Below are positions 9,705-18,097 of a stretch of 64,000 nt of DNA, piece after piece. The position numbers were made by a program, and so were the translations under genes. The notes under the pieces were generated by a model. That model saw nothing but the letters and a program-made list of their open reading frames with translations, made no database searches and was not told where the DNA came from. This DNA comes from Planktothrix rubescens CCAP 1459/22 (GTDB lineage Bacteria > Cyanobacteriota > Cyanobacteriia > Cyanobacteriales > Microcoleaceae). Each line of letters begins with the position of its first letter. The first letter of the stretch is position 1. Where the stretch lies: positions 4,607,501 through 4,671,500 of the forward strand of contig LR882958.1 of NCBI GenBank assembly GCA_904830895.1, given 5' to 3'.

Positions 9705-10073
9705 CTATCTGATACCGACTTGTCCTAAAAACTCAAACAGAACTGAATTAATAAAACTCAGGGCTAAAGCTCCAATTACAGCGCTCCAAAAGCCCCAACG
9801 TAAACGAAATCCCACCACCAGTTTAGCAGCTAAAGCAAACATGGCTACGTTGATAATAAATGAAACAAAAGATCCGGAAAAAATTAACGTTATGGGTAAG
9901 GAAATGAGTTCTAAAATTGGGCGAATCAGAGCATTAACAATTCCAAAAACTGCCGCCGAAATTAAGGCTTTTTTGAAATCATTAATTTCAACTCCAGTAA
10001 ATTGACTCAGTAAAGCAATCAAATATAAGCTGACGGCTGTTACTAACCAAGCGATTAACAAACTAACCAACAT
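9705..10073 (-). CDS. Phage holin family-like membrane protein
   Basis: A 122-residue protein with four predicted transmembrane segments (about residues 4-25, 35-55, 58-82 and 88-112). It matches the small 4-TM 'phage holin family' (superfamily IV-like) proteins common in bacterial chromosomes, including cyanobacteria. No lysis genes or other phage genes are nearby, so a role in phage lysis is unlikely; the family name is historical. It lies downstream of ychF on the same strand, separated by a hairpin. Confidence 0.75.
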   Translation of the reverse strand: MLVSLLIAWLVTAVSLYLIALLSQFTGVEINDFKKALISAAVFGIVNALIRPILELISLPITLIFSGSFVSFIINVAMFALAAKLVVGFRLRWGFWSAVIGALALSFINSVLFEFLGQVGIR

Positions 10074-10184
10074 TTTGAGAACTCCAATATTTCTATAACG
10101 CCTAATTTTAACCCTAATTCATCACAATCTGAAGATAAAATTATAAAATCTTTATTTTTCCTTAATAAAATTTAAGATAAATTC

Positions 10185-10211
10185 ACCCCGCACCTGCTAC
10201 CAGTACGGGGT
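10185..10211 (-). terminator. Hairpin after ychF
   Basis: An inverted repeat with arms ACCCCG and CGGGGT lies about 14 bp beyond the ychF stop codon. The following sequence is AT-rich but not a clean T-run, so it could be a terminator or an mRNA-stabilising hairpin. Confidence 0.5.
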
Positions 10212-10224
10212 TTACCGTCAGAAA

Positions 10225-11316
10225 TTAAACATTAAATCGGAATAACAGTACATCTCCTTCTTGGACAATATACTCTTTCCCTTCACTGCGAACTAATCCT
10301 TTTTCCTTGGCGGCGCCCATAGAACCAGTCGCCACTAAATCCTTATATGCTACGGTTTCCGCCCGAATAAATCCTCGTTCAAAATCAGAGTGAATAACTC
10401 CGGCGGCTTGGGGTGCGGACATTCCAGCTTTAATTGTCCAGGCGCGAGTTTCTTTCGGGCCAGTGGTTAAATAGGTGCGTAATCCTAATAATTCATAAGT
10501 GGCTCTAATTAAGGATTTTAAACCTCCTTCTTCTACTCCCAAAGAAGCCAAAAAGTCAGCCCGTTCTTCTTCCGACAAATCCACTAATTCCGATTCTACC
10601 TGTGCCGAAATAATCACTACTTGAGCATTATCAATTTTTGCCACTTCCCGGACTTTTTCAACTTGGGCATTTCCTGTTGCTAAATCATCTTCTGAGACGT
10701 TTGTTGCATAAATTACAGATTTTTGAGTGACTAAACCCAACCCTTTTACTGCTTCTAGTTCTTCTTCAGTTAATATTGCTTGACGGGCGGGTTTTCCTTC
10801 ATTTAATAAAACTGCAATTTTTTCTAAAGCGGTGACTTCAAATTGCGCTTCTTTGCTGGTTTTGGCTTGTTTGCGGGCGCGGTCGATGCGTCGTTCAACT
10901 TGAGATAAATCTGATAAGGCTAATTCTAAATTAATAATATCAATATCTCGCAAGGGATCAATTGAACCCGAAACGTGAATAATATCATCATCTTCAAAAC
11001 AGCGAACGACATGAACAATGGCATCTACTTCTCGAATATGGGATAAAAATTGATTCCCTAACCCTTCTCCTTGACTCGCCCCTTTGACTAATCCAGCAAT
11101 GTCTACAAATTCAATTCGAGTGGGGATAATTTGTTCAGACTTGGAGATTTTTGCTAATACATTTAACCGTTCATCGGGAACTCCGACAACGCCGACATTC
11201 GGTTCAATAGTACAAAAGGGAAAGTTCGCCGCCGTCGCCTTAGCATTGGCAACTAAAGCGTTAAATAATGTCGATTTACCAACGTTGGGAAGTCCAACAA
11301 TTCCGGCTCTTAGCAT
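10225..11316 (-). CDS. ychF: YchF/OLA1 family ATPase
   Basis: A 363-residue Obg-related P-loop protein. The G1 motif is GLPNVGKST (about residues 8-16), G3 is DIAGLVKGAS (about 73-82), and the altered G4 N-x-x-E (NVSE) replaces NKxD, which is why YchF prefers ATP to GTP. A coiled-coil insertion (about 125-205) and a C-terminal TGS domain (about 280-363) complete the usual arrangement. YchF binds ribosomes and modulates the oxidative stress response. Universally conserved and of normal length. Confidence 0.96.
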   Translation of the reverse strand: MLRAGIVGLPNVGKSTLFNALVANAKATAANFPFCTIEPNVGVVGVPDERLNVLAKISKSEQIIPTRIEFVDIAGLVKGASQGEGLGNQFLSHIREVDAIVHVVRCFEDDDIIHVSGSIDPLRDIDIINLELALSDLSQVERRIDRARKQAKTSKEAQFEVTALEKIAVLLNEGKPARQAILTEEELEAVKGLGLVTQKSVIYATNVSEDDLATGNAQVEKVREVAKIDNAQVVIISAQVESELVDLSEEERADFLASLGVEEGGLKSLIRATYELLGLRTYLTTGPKETRAWTIKAGMSAPQAAGVIHSDFERGFIRAETVAYKDLVATGSMGAAKEKGLVRSEGKEYIVQEGDVLLFRFNV

Positions 11317-11475
11317 GGGTTCGATGGTTGAGTTAAACGTTCAATAGACTATCAATTTATGATTATAAACCTTCTGGGGACAAATTCAACAAAGCTGTAT
11401 CTAAATTTAAAGAAGTTTCATCTTTAACTTGTTTCATTATTAAGATAAAATGAATGTACTGTATCTGCATTGTTT

Positions 11476-11649
11476 ACCACAAAGACACAAAGACACGAAG
11501 AAAGAAAGAAGAATAATTAATGGGATATGGGTTGTGGTAATGGTATGGTTTAATCATAACATAGAAAACCCTCATCAGTCCCTTGCCTGACTAAAAACTA
11601 CTATCAACTTAGAATGACTCTTTTATCGGTTCCTTTGTGTCTTTGTGGT
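11476..11649. repeat. 174-bp element with perfect 17-bp terminal inverted repeats
   Basis: The ends ACCACAAAGACACAAAG (11476-11492) and its exact reverse complement (11633-11649) bracket an AT-rich, non-coding interior. This looks like a miniature inverted-repeat element. It occupies most of the gap between ychF and the broken methyltransferase gene, ending 25 bp before the latter's start codon. No transposase is inside. Confidence 0.7.
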
Positions 11650-11674
11650 TACTTCTACATACAATAGTTAAAAT

Positions 11675-11840
11675 ATGGATAATTCTCTTAAAATAGCAGA
11701 TTTATTTTCTGGAATAGGTGGGTTAAGATTAGCTTTTGAAAGGGCTGCTTATCAATGTGTGTATTCTTGCGAAAAAGATCCCGCTTGTCAATCTGTCTAT
11801 TTTAATAACTTTGGAGAAAAGCCAGAGGCAGATATTAGAT
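11675..11840 (+). pseudogene. C5-cytosine DNA methyltransferase, 5' fragment
   Basis: The first 55 residues of a DNA (cytosine-5) methyltransferase: motif I is FSGIGGLRLAFERA (residues 11-24), followed by SCEKDPACQSVYFNNFGEKPEADI, the usual motif II/III layout. The reading frame then runs into an inserted IS5-family element at about 11841 and stops at 11875. The remainder of the enzyme is found intact after the element (12975-13845). The enzyme would have transferred a methyl group from SAM to cytosine in a specific DNA sequence; the split gene probably gives no active product. Confidence 0.88.
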
Positions 11841-12974
11841 ATCTCCGAAAATCCCCAAATGCCATCTATCGCTAATTTTTGAACCTCTAGCACTCCTGTG
11901 CCGGGTTCTCCCAAAGTAACGGATTTATAGGCTTTTTCAGTTACATTAATAATAATTAATGAATTTTATCTCTGATATTCAATCATTTTTTACAAGAATT
12001 ATGGGCAATTCTTAGATGATAATACAATCGCTCCTATTCGCCATCTTATTAGTCCACATACTGTCAAGATTACTGCTTCATAATTTTCCCTCTTTAACCG
12101 AAATCTTTCTGAAGCAACTCGATAAATTTTTATCAGTCTTATTAAATGTTCGACTACAATCCTTTGTTTGGCTTTTAACCGATTTTCTTCTCGATGTTCA
12201 AGCGATATTTCTTGATTTCTCGGTTTCTTATGTGGTGTATTAATTGCTGTTTCCCCTACATAAGCTTTATCCCCTCTGTATTTTTGATTGTTCCCCAATT
12301 CCTCGCTTCTTTCTCTCCACAATTTTAGATCGCTTGTTGCTCCGGTATAACCCACTACTACATCCACTATTTCTTTCCCATTTGGCATGACAATCACTTG
12401 ATTTTTAAACGTATGTGTTTTTTTCTTTCCTGAGTAATATTTTTTCTGCTCTTCATTGTCTGTTGGTCTTTGCATGGGCTGTTCATAGCTATCTACTATT
12501 AACTCAAATTCCAGCAGAATTTTTTCTACCCACTCCCAATCACTCTCGTTTTTTTTTACTTGCTCAACTAAACTCGCTGGTAGTAATTCTCTGAAGATTT
12601 TTATCCAGTTATGGAAAATATCATTCGCTGTTGATTCACTCACTTCAAACTGTAACCCTAACATTTGAAATGTGGGCATCTGATGCAGATAAATTAGAGT
12701 TAGTAATATTTGTTCATCCACAGATAATTTCTGGCGACGACCCCCACCTGCTTTAATCAACCTGATTTTAGTTTTTTCTTGTTCCTGTCGTTTTTCTTGT
12801 TCTAATAACTCCGCAGCTTGAATGAGTTCTATCAACTGTTCATATTCCATCCCTAATAGCCTTTTTGCTTGCTGGGGATTCTTGTCCAGATACTCTCTTA
12901 AGTTACTCATCTCTTATTGGGGTAAAATCCAATTTTACCATCTTGCTATCCTTCCCAATTTATATTTTGGAGAT
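11841..12974 (-). mobile_element. IS5-family insertion sequence
   Basis: About 1.13 kb bounded by imperfect inverted ends beginning ATCTCC(G)AAAAT on each side, containing one DDE transposase on the minus strand. It sits inside the C5 methyltransferase gene. The ends may lie two bases further in, which would leave an AT duplication; an exact target duplication could not be settled because joining the two gene halves does not give a clean frame for any single choice of ends. Confidence 0.85.
11999..12910 (-). CDS. IS5-family DDE transposase
   Basis: A 303-residue transposase with an N-terminal helix-turn-helix (about residues 60-110, including LSVDEQILLTLIYLHQMPTF) and a DDE_Tnp_4 catalytic domain. 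Candidate catalytic residues are the Asp in LIVDSYEQP (about 139), the Asp in YRGDKAYVG (about 215) and the Glu in VVEHLIRLIK (about 254). The frame is intact and the length is normal, so the element may still be active. It is transcribed opposite to the gene it interrupts. Confidence 0.9.
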   Translation of the reverse strand: MSNLREYLDKNPQQAKRLLGMEYEQLIELIQAAELLEQEKRQEQEKTKIRLIKAGGGRRQKLSVDEQILLTLIYLHQMPTFQMLGLQFEVSESTANDIFHNWIKIFRELLPASLVEQVKKNESDWEWVEKILLEFELIVDSYEQPMQRPTDNEEQKKYYSGKKKTHTFKNQVIVMPNGKEIVDVVVGYTGATSDLKLWRERSEELGNNQKYRGDKAYVGETAINTPHKKPRNQEISLEHREENRLKAKQRIVVEHLIRLIKIYRVASERFRLKRENYEAVILTVCGLIRWRIGAIVLSSKNCP

Positions 12975-13845
12975 GTCTATTACTAAAATTGATTATAATA
13001 ATCTTCCTGAATTTGATCTATTAACCGCCGGATTTCCCTGTCAACCCTTTAGTATTTGTGGAAAACGTCAAGGGTTTCAGGATACTAGAGGAACCCTATT
13101 TTTTCATATTTGCGAAATTATAGAAGTCCATCATCCCAGGGTTATTGTCTTGGAAAATGTTAAGCATTTGTTACATCATGATCAGGGAAAAACCCTCAAG
13201 ACTATTTTATATTCTTTAGAAGATTTAGGCTATTCTGTTGATTATAAATTATTGAATGCTAAAGACTTTGGACTTCCTCAAAATCGAGAACGGGTAATTA
13301 TTATCGCTTGCAAAGATCAAAAATTTTCTTTCTCAAAATTGCCAAGGGTTTATCCTGTTCCTAAATTAAGGGATTTTTTAGATAATACGGGAAAATTTGA
13401 ATACTTAAACCCTGAAGAATATACGTTAATTGAGGGTTACAAACAACAGTCATCGGGTTTAATTTTTGTAGGATATCGAAATAAAAATATTTGGAAAAAA
13501 GGGATTAGACCCAATACAGAACATTTATCTAGGGTACATCACCAACCGAATCGAATTTACTCTATTGATGGAGTTCATCCCACTATTCCATCCCAGGAAA
13601 CATCGGGACGTTTCTTTATTTATATTCCCGAAGAAAATCGAGTTCGTAGGTTAACTATTCAAGAATGTTATAGAATTATGGGGTTTCCTGATACGTTTAA
13701 ATTGCATCCCAATTTGGGAGAATGTTATAAACAAATTGGAAATTCTGTTTGTATTCCCCTATTTCAAGAACTTGCTATACAGATTAGAGAGCAAATTTTT
13801 CGTTTTTCTGATTATCAGTATTTATCTGGAATTAGATCAATATAA
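12975..13845 (+). pseudogene. C5-cytosine DNA methyltransferase, 3' fragment
   Basis: The catalytic and target-recognition part of the methyltransferase disrupted at 11841. Motif IV with the catalytic Cys (GFPCQPFS) comes about 20 residues in. Motif VI (ENVKH), motif VIII (QNRERV), a target recognition region, motif IX (RRLTIQECYRIMGFP) and motif X (YKQIGNSVCIPL) follow. All are intact to the natural stop, so disruption is recent. An ATG at 12974-12976 region could start translation of a motif I-less fragment, which would lack SAM binding. No cognate restriction gene is visible next to it. Confidence 0.88.
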
Positions 13846-13885
13846 TTATTAATAGGCTTTACCATTGTCAACATGGCTTTAGATA

Positions 13886-13899
13886 TGCGCTTAAGCGCA
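13886..13899. repeat. Palindrome TGCGCTTAAGCGCA, copy 1
   Basis: A perfect 14-base palindrome followed by ACAACGAAG. A matching copy with a similar right flank (ACAACAACGGAG) lies at 16514. The two copies bracket the cbiMQO operon. Confidence 0.75.
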
Positions 13900-13953
13900 A
13901 CAACGAAGTTATTTATAGATTATATTCAAGCAATCCGATTCCAGATGTATCTC

Positions 13954-14691
13954 TTACCAATTAGGAGGTAAACCGTATAATTCTAAAGTTTCTTCATCTT
14001 GTAATAATTCCTGAGTCGGACGCTCTACGACGATTTTTCCTTGAGCTAAAATTAAGGATCTATTGGTAGTTTTTTTAATCCAATTCAGATCATGGGAAGC
14101 AACTAATATTACTTCTAAGGGTAACTCAGATAATATGGTAGCTAATTTTTTACGCCAAGCGGGATCTAAACCGTTTGTTGGTTCATCTAAGATTAAAATA
14201 CTGGGTTCTAATGCTAAAATTGATGCTAATGCAGCTAGGCGTTTTTGTCCTCCTGATAATTCATGGGAGGAGCGATTTTCATAATAGATTAACCCGAATT
14301 GTGATAAAACCAATCGGGCTTTTTCTTTTGCTTCTATCAGAGACATTCCATAGTTACGCAAACCAAACATCACATCTTCTAAAATAGTTGGCATAAATAA
14401 TTGATCATCAGGATTTTGAAAAGCAAATCCTACCTGAAGACGAATCTCAGAAAGATTTTTAGATTCTAAACTAATACCATTAATGAAAATCTGACCGGAT
14501 TGCGGTAATTTTAACCCGATTAAGTTTTCTAATAAAGTGCTTTTACCCGCACCTGTAGCCCCCATTAAAGCCACTCTTTCACCGGAATTTATGGTAAAAG
14601 ATATATTTTGCAATATCGGCTCTTGTCGGGTATATCCAAACATTAAATCTTGGACAATTAGGGTTTTTTCAGAACTATTAATTTTTGACAT
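13954..14691 (-). CDS. cbiO: Cobalt/nickel ECF transporter ATPase CbiO
   Basis: A 245-residue ABC ATPase that powers group I ECF metal uptake. The Walker A motif is GATGAGKST (about residues 39-47), the Q-loop is in GFAFQNPDDQ, the signature is LSGGQ (about 143-147) and Walker B is ILILDEPTNGLDP (about 163-175). The Q-N-P-D-D-Q block is characteristic of ECF ATPases. Its start overlaps the end of cbiQ by 14 bp, so the two are translationally coupled. It works in the cytoplasm against CbiQ and CbiM. Confidence 0.92.
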   Translation of the reverse strand: MSKINSSEKTLIVQDLMFGYTRQEPILQNISFTINSGERVALMGATGAGKSTLLENLIGLKLPQSGQIFINGISLESKNLSEIRLQVGFAFQNPDDQLFMPTILEDVMFGLRNYGMSLIEAKEKARLVLSQFGLIYYENRSSHELSGGQKRLAALASILALEPSILILDEPTNGLDPAWRKKLATILSELPLEVILVASHDLNWIKKTTNRSLILAQGKIVVERPTQELLQDEETLELYGLPPNW

Positions 14692-15334
14692 AGGAAAAAA
14701 ATGTTAATAAACCAGCGATAGTGATCACAATAATTAGGGCAAAATTATCTCTGGGTGTTGATTGAGATTCTACGGGTAATTTACCTTGATAACCTCGCAA
14801 AATCATGGCATTATAAACTCGTTCAGATCGATCTAAACTGCGTAAATAAAGAGAACCAATCATGGCGGCACTTGTATAACGTAACCAACCGGAATAACCG
14901 GATAAACCTCGCAATTTTGCCGATTGTTGCATTTGACGAACTTCTGAGATTAATATTTCTAAATATTGCCCAGTTAATAAGATAATTTCTTGAAAAGTTG
15001 CGGGAATTGGTAAACCTTTTAATGCAATTCCTAAACTATGGGATGGTAAGGTGATTAGAAAACTATTCATTATTAGTAAACAGACCAGGGAACGACTTAC
15101 CATAAAACTGGCTTTTTCGTATCCCATGGGTAAGGCTAATAATGAAAGGAAGATTAATTCCGCCCCTAATAGTTTTGAGATGATTTTTAGGGGCGGTTTT
15201 AAAAGAATTACCCAAAAAAATGCGATCGCACTATAACAACCTAATGCCCACCATACAGATGTTTTGAGTAAGGCAATTCCGATGACAAGGATAAGAGAAA
15301 CCCGTAATTTAAACGGGATAGAAAGTTGAATCAT
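14678..15334 (-). CDS. cbiQ: ECF transporter transmembrane protein CbiQ
   Basis: A 218-residue membrane protein of the CbiQ/EcfT family, read from the ATG at 15334, which follows the cbiM stop by seven bases. A longer frame starting at 15391 would overlap cbiM. Several hydrophobic segments (about residues 10-60 and 80-110) are followed by the coupling motif QSAKLRG (A-x-x-x-R-G type) that contacts the ATPase. It transmits ATP-driven motion from CbiO to the substrate-binding CbiM. Confidence 0.88.
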   Translation of the reverse strand: MIQLSIPFKLRVSLILVIGIALLKTSVWWALGCYSAIAFFWVILLKPPLKIISKLLGAELIFLSLLALPMGYEKASFMVSRSLVCLLIMNSFLITLPSHSLGIALKGLPIPATFQEIILLTGQYLEILISEVRQMQQSAKLRGLSGYSGWLRYTSAAMIGSLYLRSLDRSERVYNAMILRGYQGKLPVESQSTPRDNFALIIVITIAGLLTFFSYVKN

Positions 15335-15341
15335 TGTTGAA

Positions 15342-16265
15342 TTATAACTGATTTGGTTTACCAATTTGGAGAATTCCAAAAGCAACACCAAAACAGATTA
15401 AACTACCTATAATTCCGGCAATGCTAGTGCCAATTTCCCCTAATCCTTTGATAGTATAATCAGCGAGAGGTGTGGGAATACTAAACCGCACATTTTCGGC
15501 TAATGCACCAAAACCGTGAGTTTCTGCAACCTTTTCTAAACCATCTGGCCAAGCTGATGCAAATAAGGATAACACTCCGGCAATTAATAATATACTAATT
15601 ACGGGAGTTAACCATTTATTTAATTGGGGTTGATCTCCGGGTAATAAATCTGGTCTGACTGTAATTAAATAAGTTAAAATTCCGGCGGTAATTAATCCTT
15701 CACCGATACCAATTAAACTATGAACTCCTATCATTGCGGGTAAAATTATCGCCGCCGTAGCTGTGCCTGATAAAATTAAATTTATAGAACAAGTGATCGC
15801 AGCAGCAATAACACTAATTCCCCCAGCAATACCCGCAGCTAAAGGTAAACGAAAACGAGAACCTCCTAATAATTGTTGGAGAATTTGTGTTAAGATCCAA
15901 CCTACCCAAACTCCGACAATTGCCATGTTAAAAATATTGGCTCCTAGTGCGGTAATTCCGCCATCAGCAAATAAAAAAGCTTGAATCAATAAAACCGTCG
16001 CAATGGATACAGAAGCTGCCCAAGGATTTCCTAAAATTACTGCCGCTAAAGTTCCTCCTAAAAGGTGTCCACTGGTGCCACCTGCTACGGGAAAATTAAT
16101 CATTTGGGCGGCAAAAATAAACGCGGTTGTTAATCCCATAACTGGCGCGTATCGTAACCCTACATTCTCGCGGGTACGCCCCAGGCAAACTGCTAAAAAT
16201 CCGGTGCTGGTAAAACTGGTAACAGTTGCTACTGCGGGGGAAATAAATCCATCGGGAATGTGCAT
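15342..16265 (-). CDS. cbiM: Substrate-specific component CbiM with PDGLE domain
   Basis: A 307-residue membrane protein. The N-terminus MHIPDG supplies the metal-binding N-terminal amine and His2 typical of CbiM/NikM. About seven to nine membrane segments follow, with conserved histidines in GTSGHLLGG. The C-terminal part begins with PDGLEKVAETHGF (about residue 237), the PDGLE domain that is a separate CbiN/NikN-like protein in other species. It is therefore a CbiMN-type fusion, explaining the absence of a separate cbiN. It imports Co2+ or Ni2+; the cbiT gene nearby favours cobalt. First gene of the cbiM-cbiQ-cbiO operon. Confidence 0.9.
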   Translation of the reverse strand: MHIPDGFISPAVATVTSFTSTGFLAVCLGRTRENVGLRYAPVMGLTTAFIFAAQMINFPVAGGTSGHLLGGTLAAVILGNPWAASVSIATVLLIQAFLFADGGITALGANIFNMAIVGVWVGWILTQILQQLLGGSRFRLPLAAGIAGGISVIAAAITCSINLILSGTATAAIILPAMIGVHSLIGIGEGLITAGILTYLITVRPDLLPGDQPQLNKWLTPVISILLIAGVLSLFASAWPDGLEKVAETHGFGALAENVRFSIPTPLADYTIKGLGEIGTSIAGIIGSLICFGVAFGILQIGKPNQL

Positions 16266-16335
16266 AAATTAAGCCCTGATCCTTGAATTGCTGTATTAAT
16301 GAATTTATCAACATTAATATTAAATACCTTTTTTT

Positions 16336-16367
16336 GATAATTTGCAATCCCCTATAGGGGTATTATC
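16336..16367. promoter_or_regulatory. Dyad operator candidate upstream of cbiM
   Basis: The core CCCCTATAGGGG (16349-16360) is a perfect palindrome lying inside a wider dyad with outer arms GATAAT (16336-16341) and ATTATC (16362-16367). G/C tracts separated by an AT centre resemble operators of CsoR/RcnR-family sensors such as the cyanobacterial nickel sensor InrS. It is about 75 bp upstream of cbiM, consistent with metal-dependent repression. The regulator itself is not in this window. Confidence 0.5.
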
Positions 16368-16513
16368 AGGAATAAATAGCAAAAAATATTATCTAACTCT
16401 TGTATTTACTGACTTTTCCATGAATAAAAATAAAATTTATGCTAGATGAGTGTATTGAGTAGATATATTGTAATATAGTAATATTTGGAGTTGAATTTTA
16501 GATTGTTAATATT

Positions 16514-16527
16514 TGCGCTTAAGCGCA
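16514..16527. repeat. Palindrome TGCGCTTAAGCGCA, copy 2
   Basis: Same 14-base palindrome as at 13886, here extended to 16 bases (TTGCGCTTAAGCGCAA), 20 bp before the decarboxylase start codon. It could be a protein-binding site or a dispersed repeat. Confidence 0.75.
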
Positions 16528-16546
16528 ACAACAACGGAGTTTTTTC

Positions 16547-18019
16547 ATGTTAGATCAATTTCCAACACCATTATTAACGGCTTTAAAAAATTGTGCTAAT
16601 CAGCCTGACGTACCCTTTTATACTCCTGGCCATAAACGCGGGCAGGGGATTTCACCTTTATTAACGGAATTTTTAGGAACTCAACTTTTTAAAGCAGATT
16701 TACCCGAATTACCTGAACTGGATAATTTATTTAATCCAGAAAGTGTAATAGCAGAAGCTCAATATCTTGCATCCGAAGCATTTGGGGCAGAAAAAACTTG
16801 GTTTTTAGTTAATGGGTCAACTTCTGGAATTATTGCTACTATTTTAGCTATTTGTGGAACTGGAGATAAAATTTTAGTCCCTAGAAATGCTCATCAATCT
16901 GTGATTTCAGGTTTAATTTTATCCGGTGCGATCGCAATTTTTTTACAGCCAGAATATAATCCAAGCTGGGATTTATCCTATAGTATTACTCCAGAAACCG
17001 TTGCTAAATCTTTACAACAACATCCCGATGCTAAAGCCGTATTAATAGTATATCCTACTTATCAGGGAGTATGTGGAAATATTACCGAAATTGCTAAAAT
17101 TACCCATCAATATAATATTCCTCTGATTGTAGACGAAGCTCACGGAGCGCATTTTAATTTTCATCCCGACTTACCAACCCCAGCCCTAAAAGCAGGAGCA
17201 GATTTAACAATACAATCTACCCATAAAATATTAGGTTCCATGACACAATCTTCCATGCTTCATGTTCAAGGAAATCGGATTAACAAAGAGCGTTTATCTC
17301 AAACCTTACAATTTGTCGAATCTACCAGTCCCAATTATATATTATTAGCCTCCTTAGATGCCGCCCGTCAACAAATGGCAACCCAAGGCTATAATTTAAT
17401 GAATCAAACAATATCCTTAGCACAAATAGCCAGAACAGAAATTAGCAAAATCCAAGGTTTATCTGTTTTTGGAAATCTCGAATTAAAATCGACATCAGGA
17501 TGTGTTAACCTAGATATCACCCGTTTAACTATTAAAGTATCAAACTTAGGAATAAGCGGGTATGAAGCCGATGAGATTCTCAGTCAACAATTCCATGTTA
17601 TCGCAGAACTTCCTAGTCTTCATCACCTAACTTTTATTATTAGTTTGGGTAACACTGAAACCGATATTTACCAACTAATTAACGGATTAAAAACCCTCTC
17701 CGTTGAATACCAACTTTCTGCGGCCTACCACCCTGCCCTTAATTTCTTTCCTACACCCCACTCTGCGCCTTCTACACCCCCTTTTTCCTGTCGGGATGCT
17801 TTTTTTGCCCAAACAGAAAAACGTCCCCTTACAGACTGCGTGGGGTCTGTGAGTGCGGAAATTATTTGTCCCTACCCGCCTGGTATCCCCGTATTAATGC
17901 CAGGTGAAATTATCACCTCTGATGCTCTAAAATTTTTGCAACAAGTGATAGCGTTGGGTGGGAAAATAACAGGATGTAGTGATCCGAACCTGCAACAGCT
18001 TAAAATTGTTAAGGGTTAA
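16547..18019 (+). CDS. Orn/Lys/Arg decarboxylase family enzyme
   Basis: A 490-residue fold-type I PLP enzyme of the Orn/Lys/Arg decarboxylase family, the short cyanobacterial form. The N-terminal motif FYTPGHKRG (about residues 24-32), the cofactor-binding Asp in VDEAHGAH (D196) and the Schiff-base lysine K227 in STHKILGS are all present. The C-terminal domain (about 410-485) includes CPYPPGIPVLMPGE. Such enzymes make polyamine precursors (agmatine or cadaverine); the exact amino acid substrate cannot be read. The start ATG follows a GGAG-type ribosome site. Spacing of about 80 bp separates it from cbiT. Confidence 0.9.
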   Translation: MLDQFPTPLLTALKNCANQPDVPFYTPGHKRGQGISPLLTEFLGTQLFKADLPELPELDNLFNPESVIAEAQYLASEAFGAEKTWFLVNGSTSGIIATILAICGTGDKILVPRNAHQSVISGLILSGAIAIFLQPEYNPSWDLSYSITPETVAKSLQQHPDAKAVLIVYPTYQGVCGNITEIAKITHQYNIPLIVDEAHGAHFNFHPDLPTPALKAGADLTIQSTHKILGSMTQSSMLHVQGNRINKERLSQTLQFVESTSPNYILLASLDAARQQMATQGYNLMNQTISLAQIARTEISKIQGLSVFGNLELKSTSGCVNLDITRLTIKVSNLGISGYEADEILSQQFHVIAELPSLHHLTFIISLGNTETDIYQLINGLKTLSVEYQLSAAYHPALNFFPTPHSAPSTPPFSCRDAFFAQTEKRPLTDCVGSVSAEIICPYPPGIPVLMPGEIITSDALKFLQQVIALGGKITGCSDPNLQQLKIVKG

Positions 18020-18097
18020 ATTAAGAATAGACAACTATTTATTTGTCCCCAACCTAATCAATAAAAGTTGAAATCTCACCCCCAATTAATTCCCAAA

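Noticed and set aside
9705-10073. Prophage indicated by a holin-family protein
   Set aside because: No endolysin, portal, capsid or integrase genes nearby; these proteins are common chromosomal membrane proteins.
16266-16546. Cobalamin or NiCo riboswitch upstream of cbiM
   Set aside because: I looked for B12-box-like and NiCo-like conserved blocks and found none; a DNA palindrome is the only clear signal.
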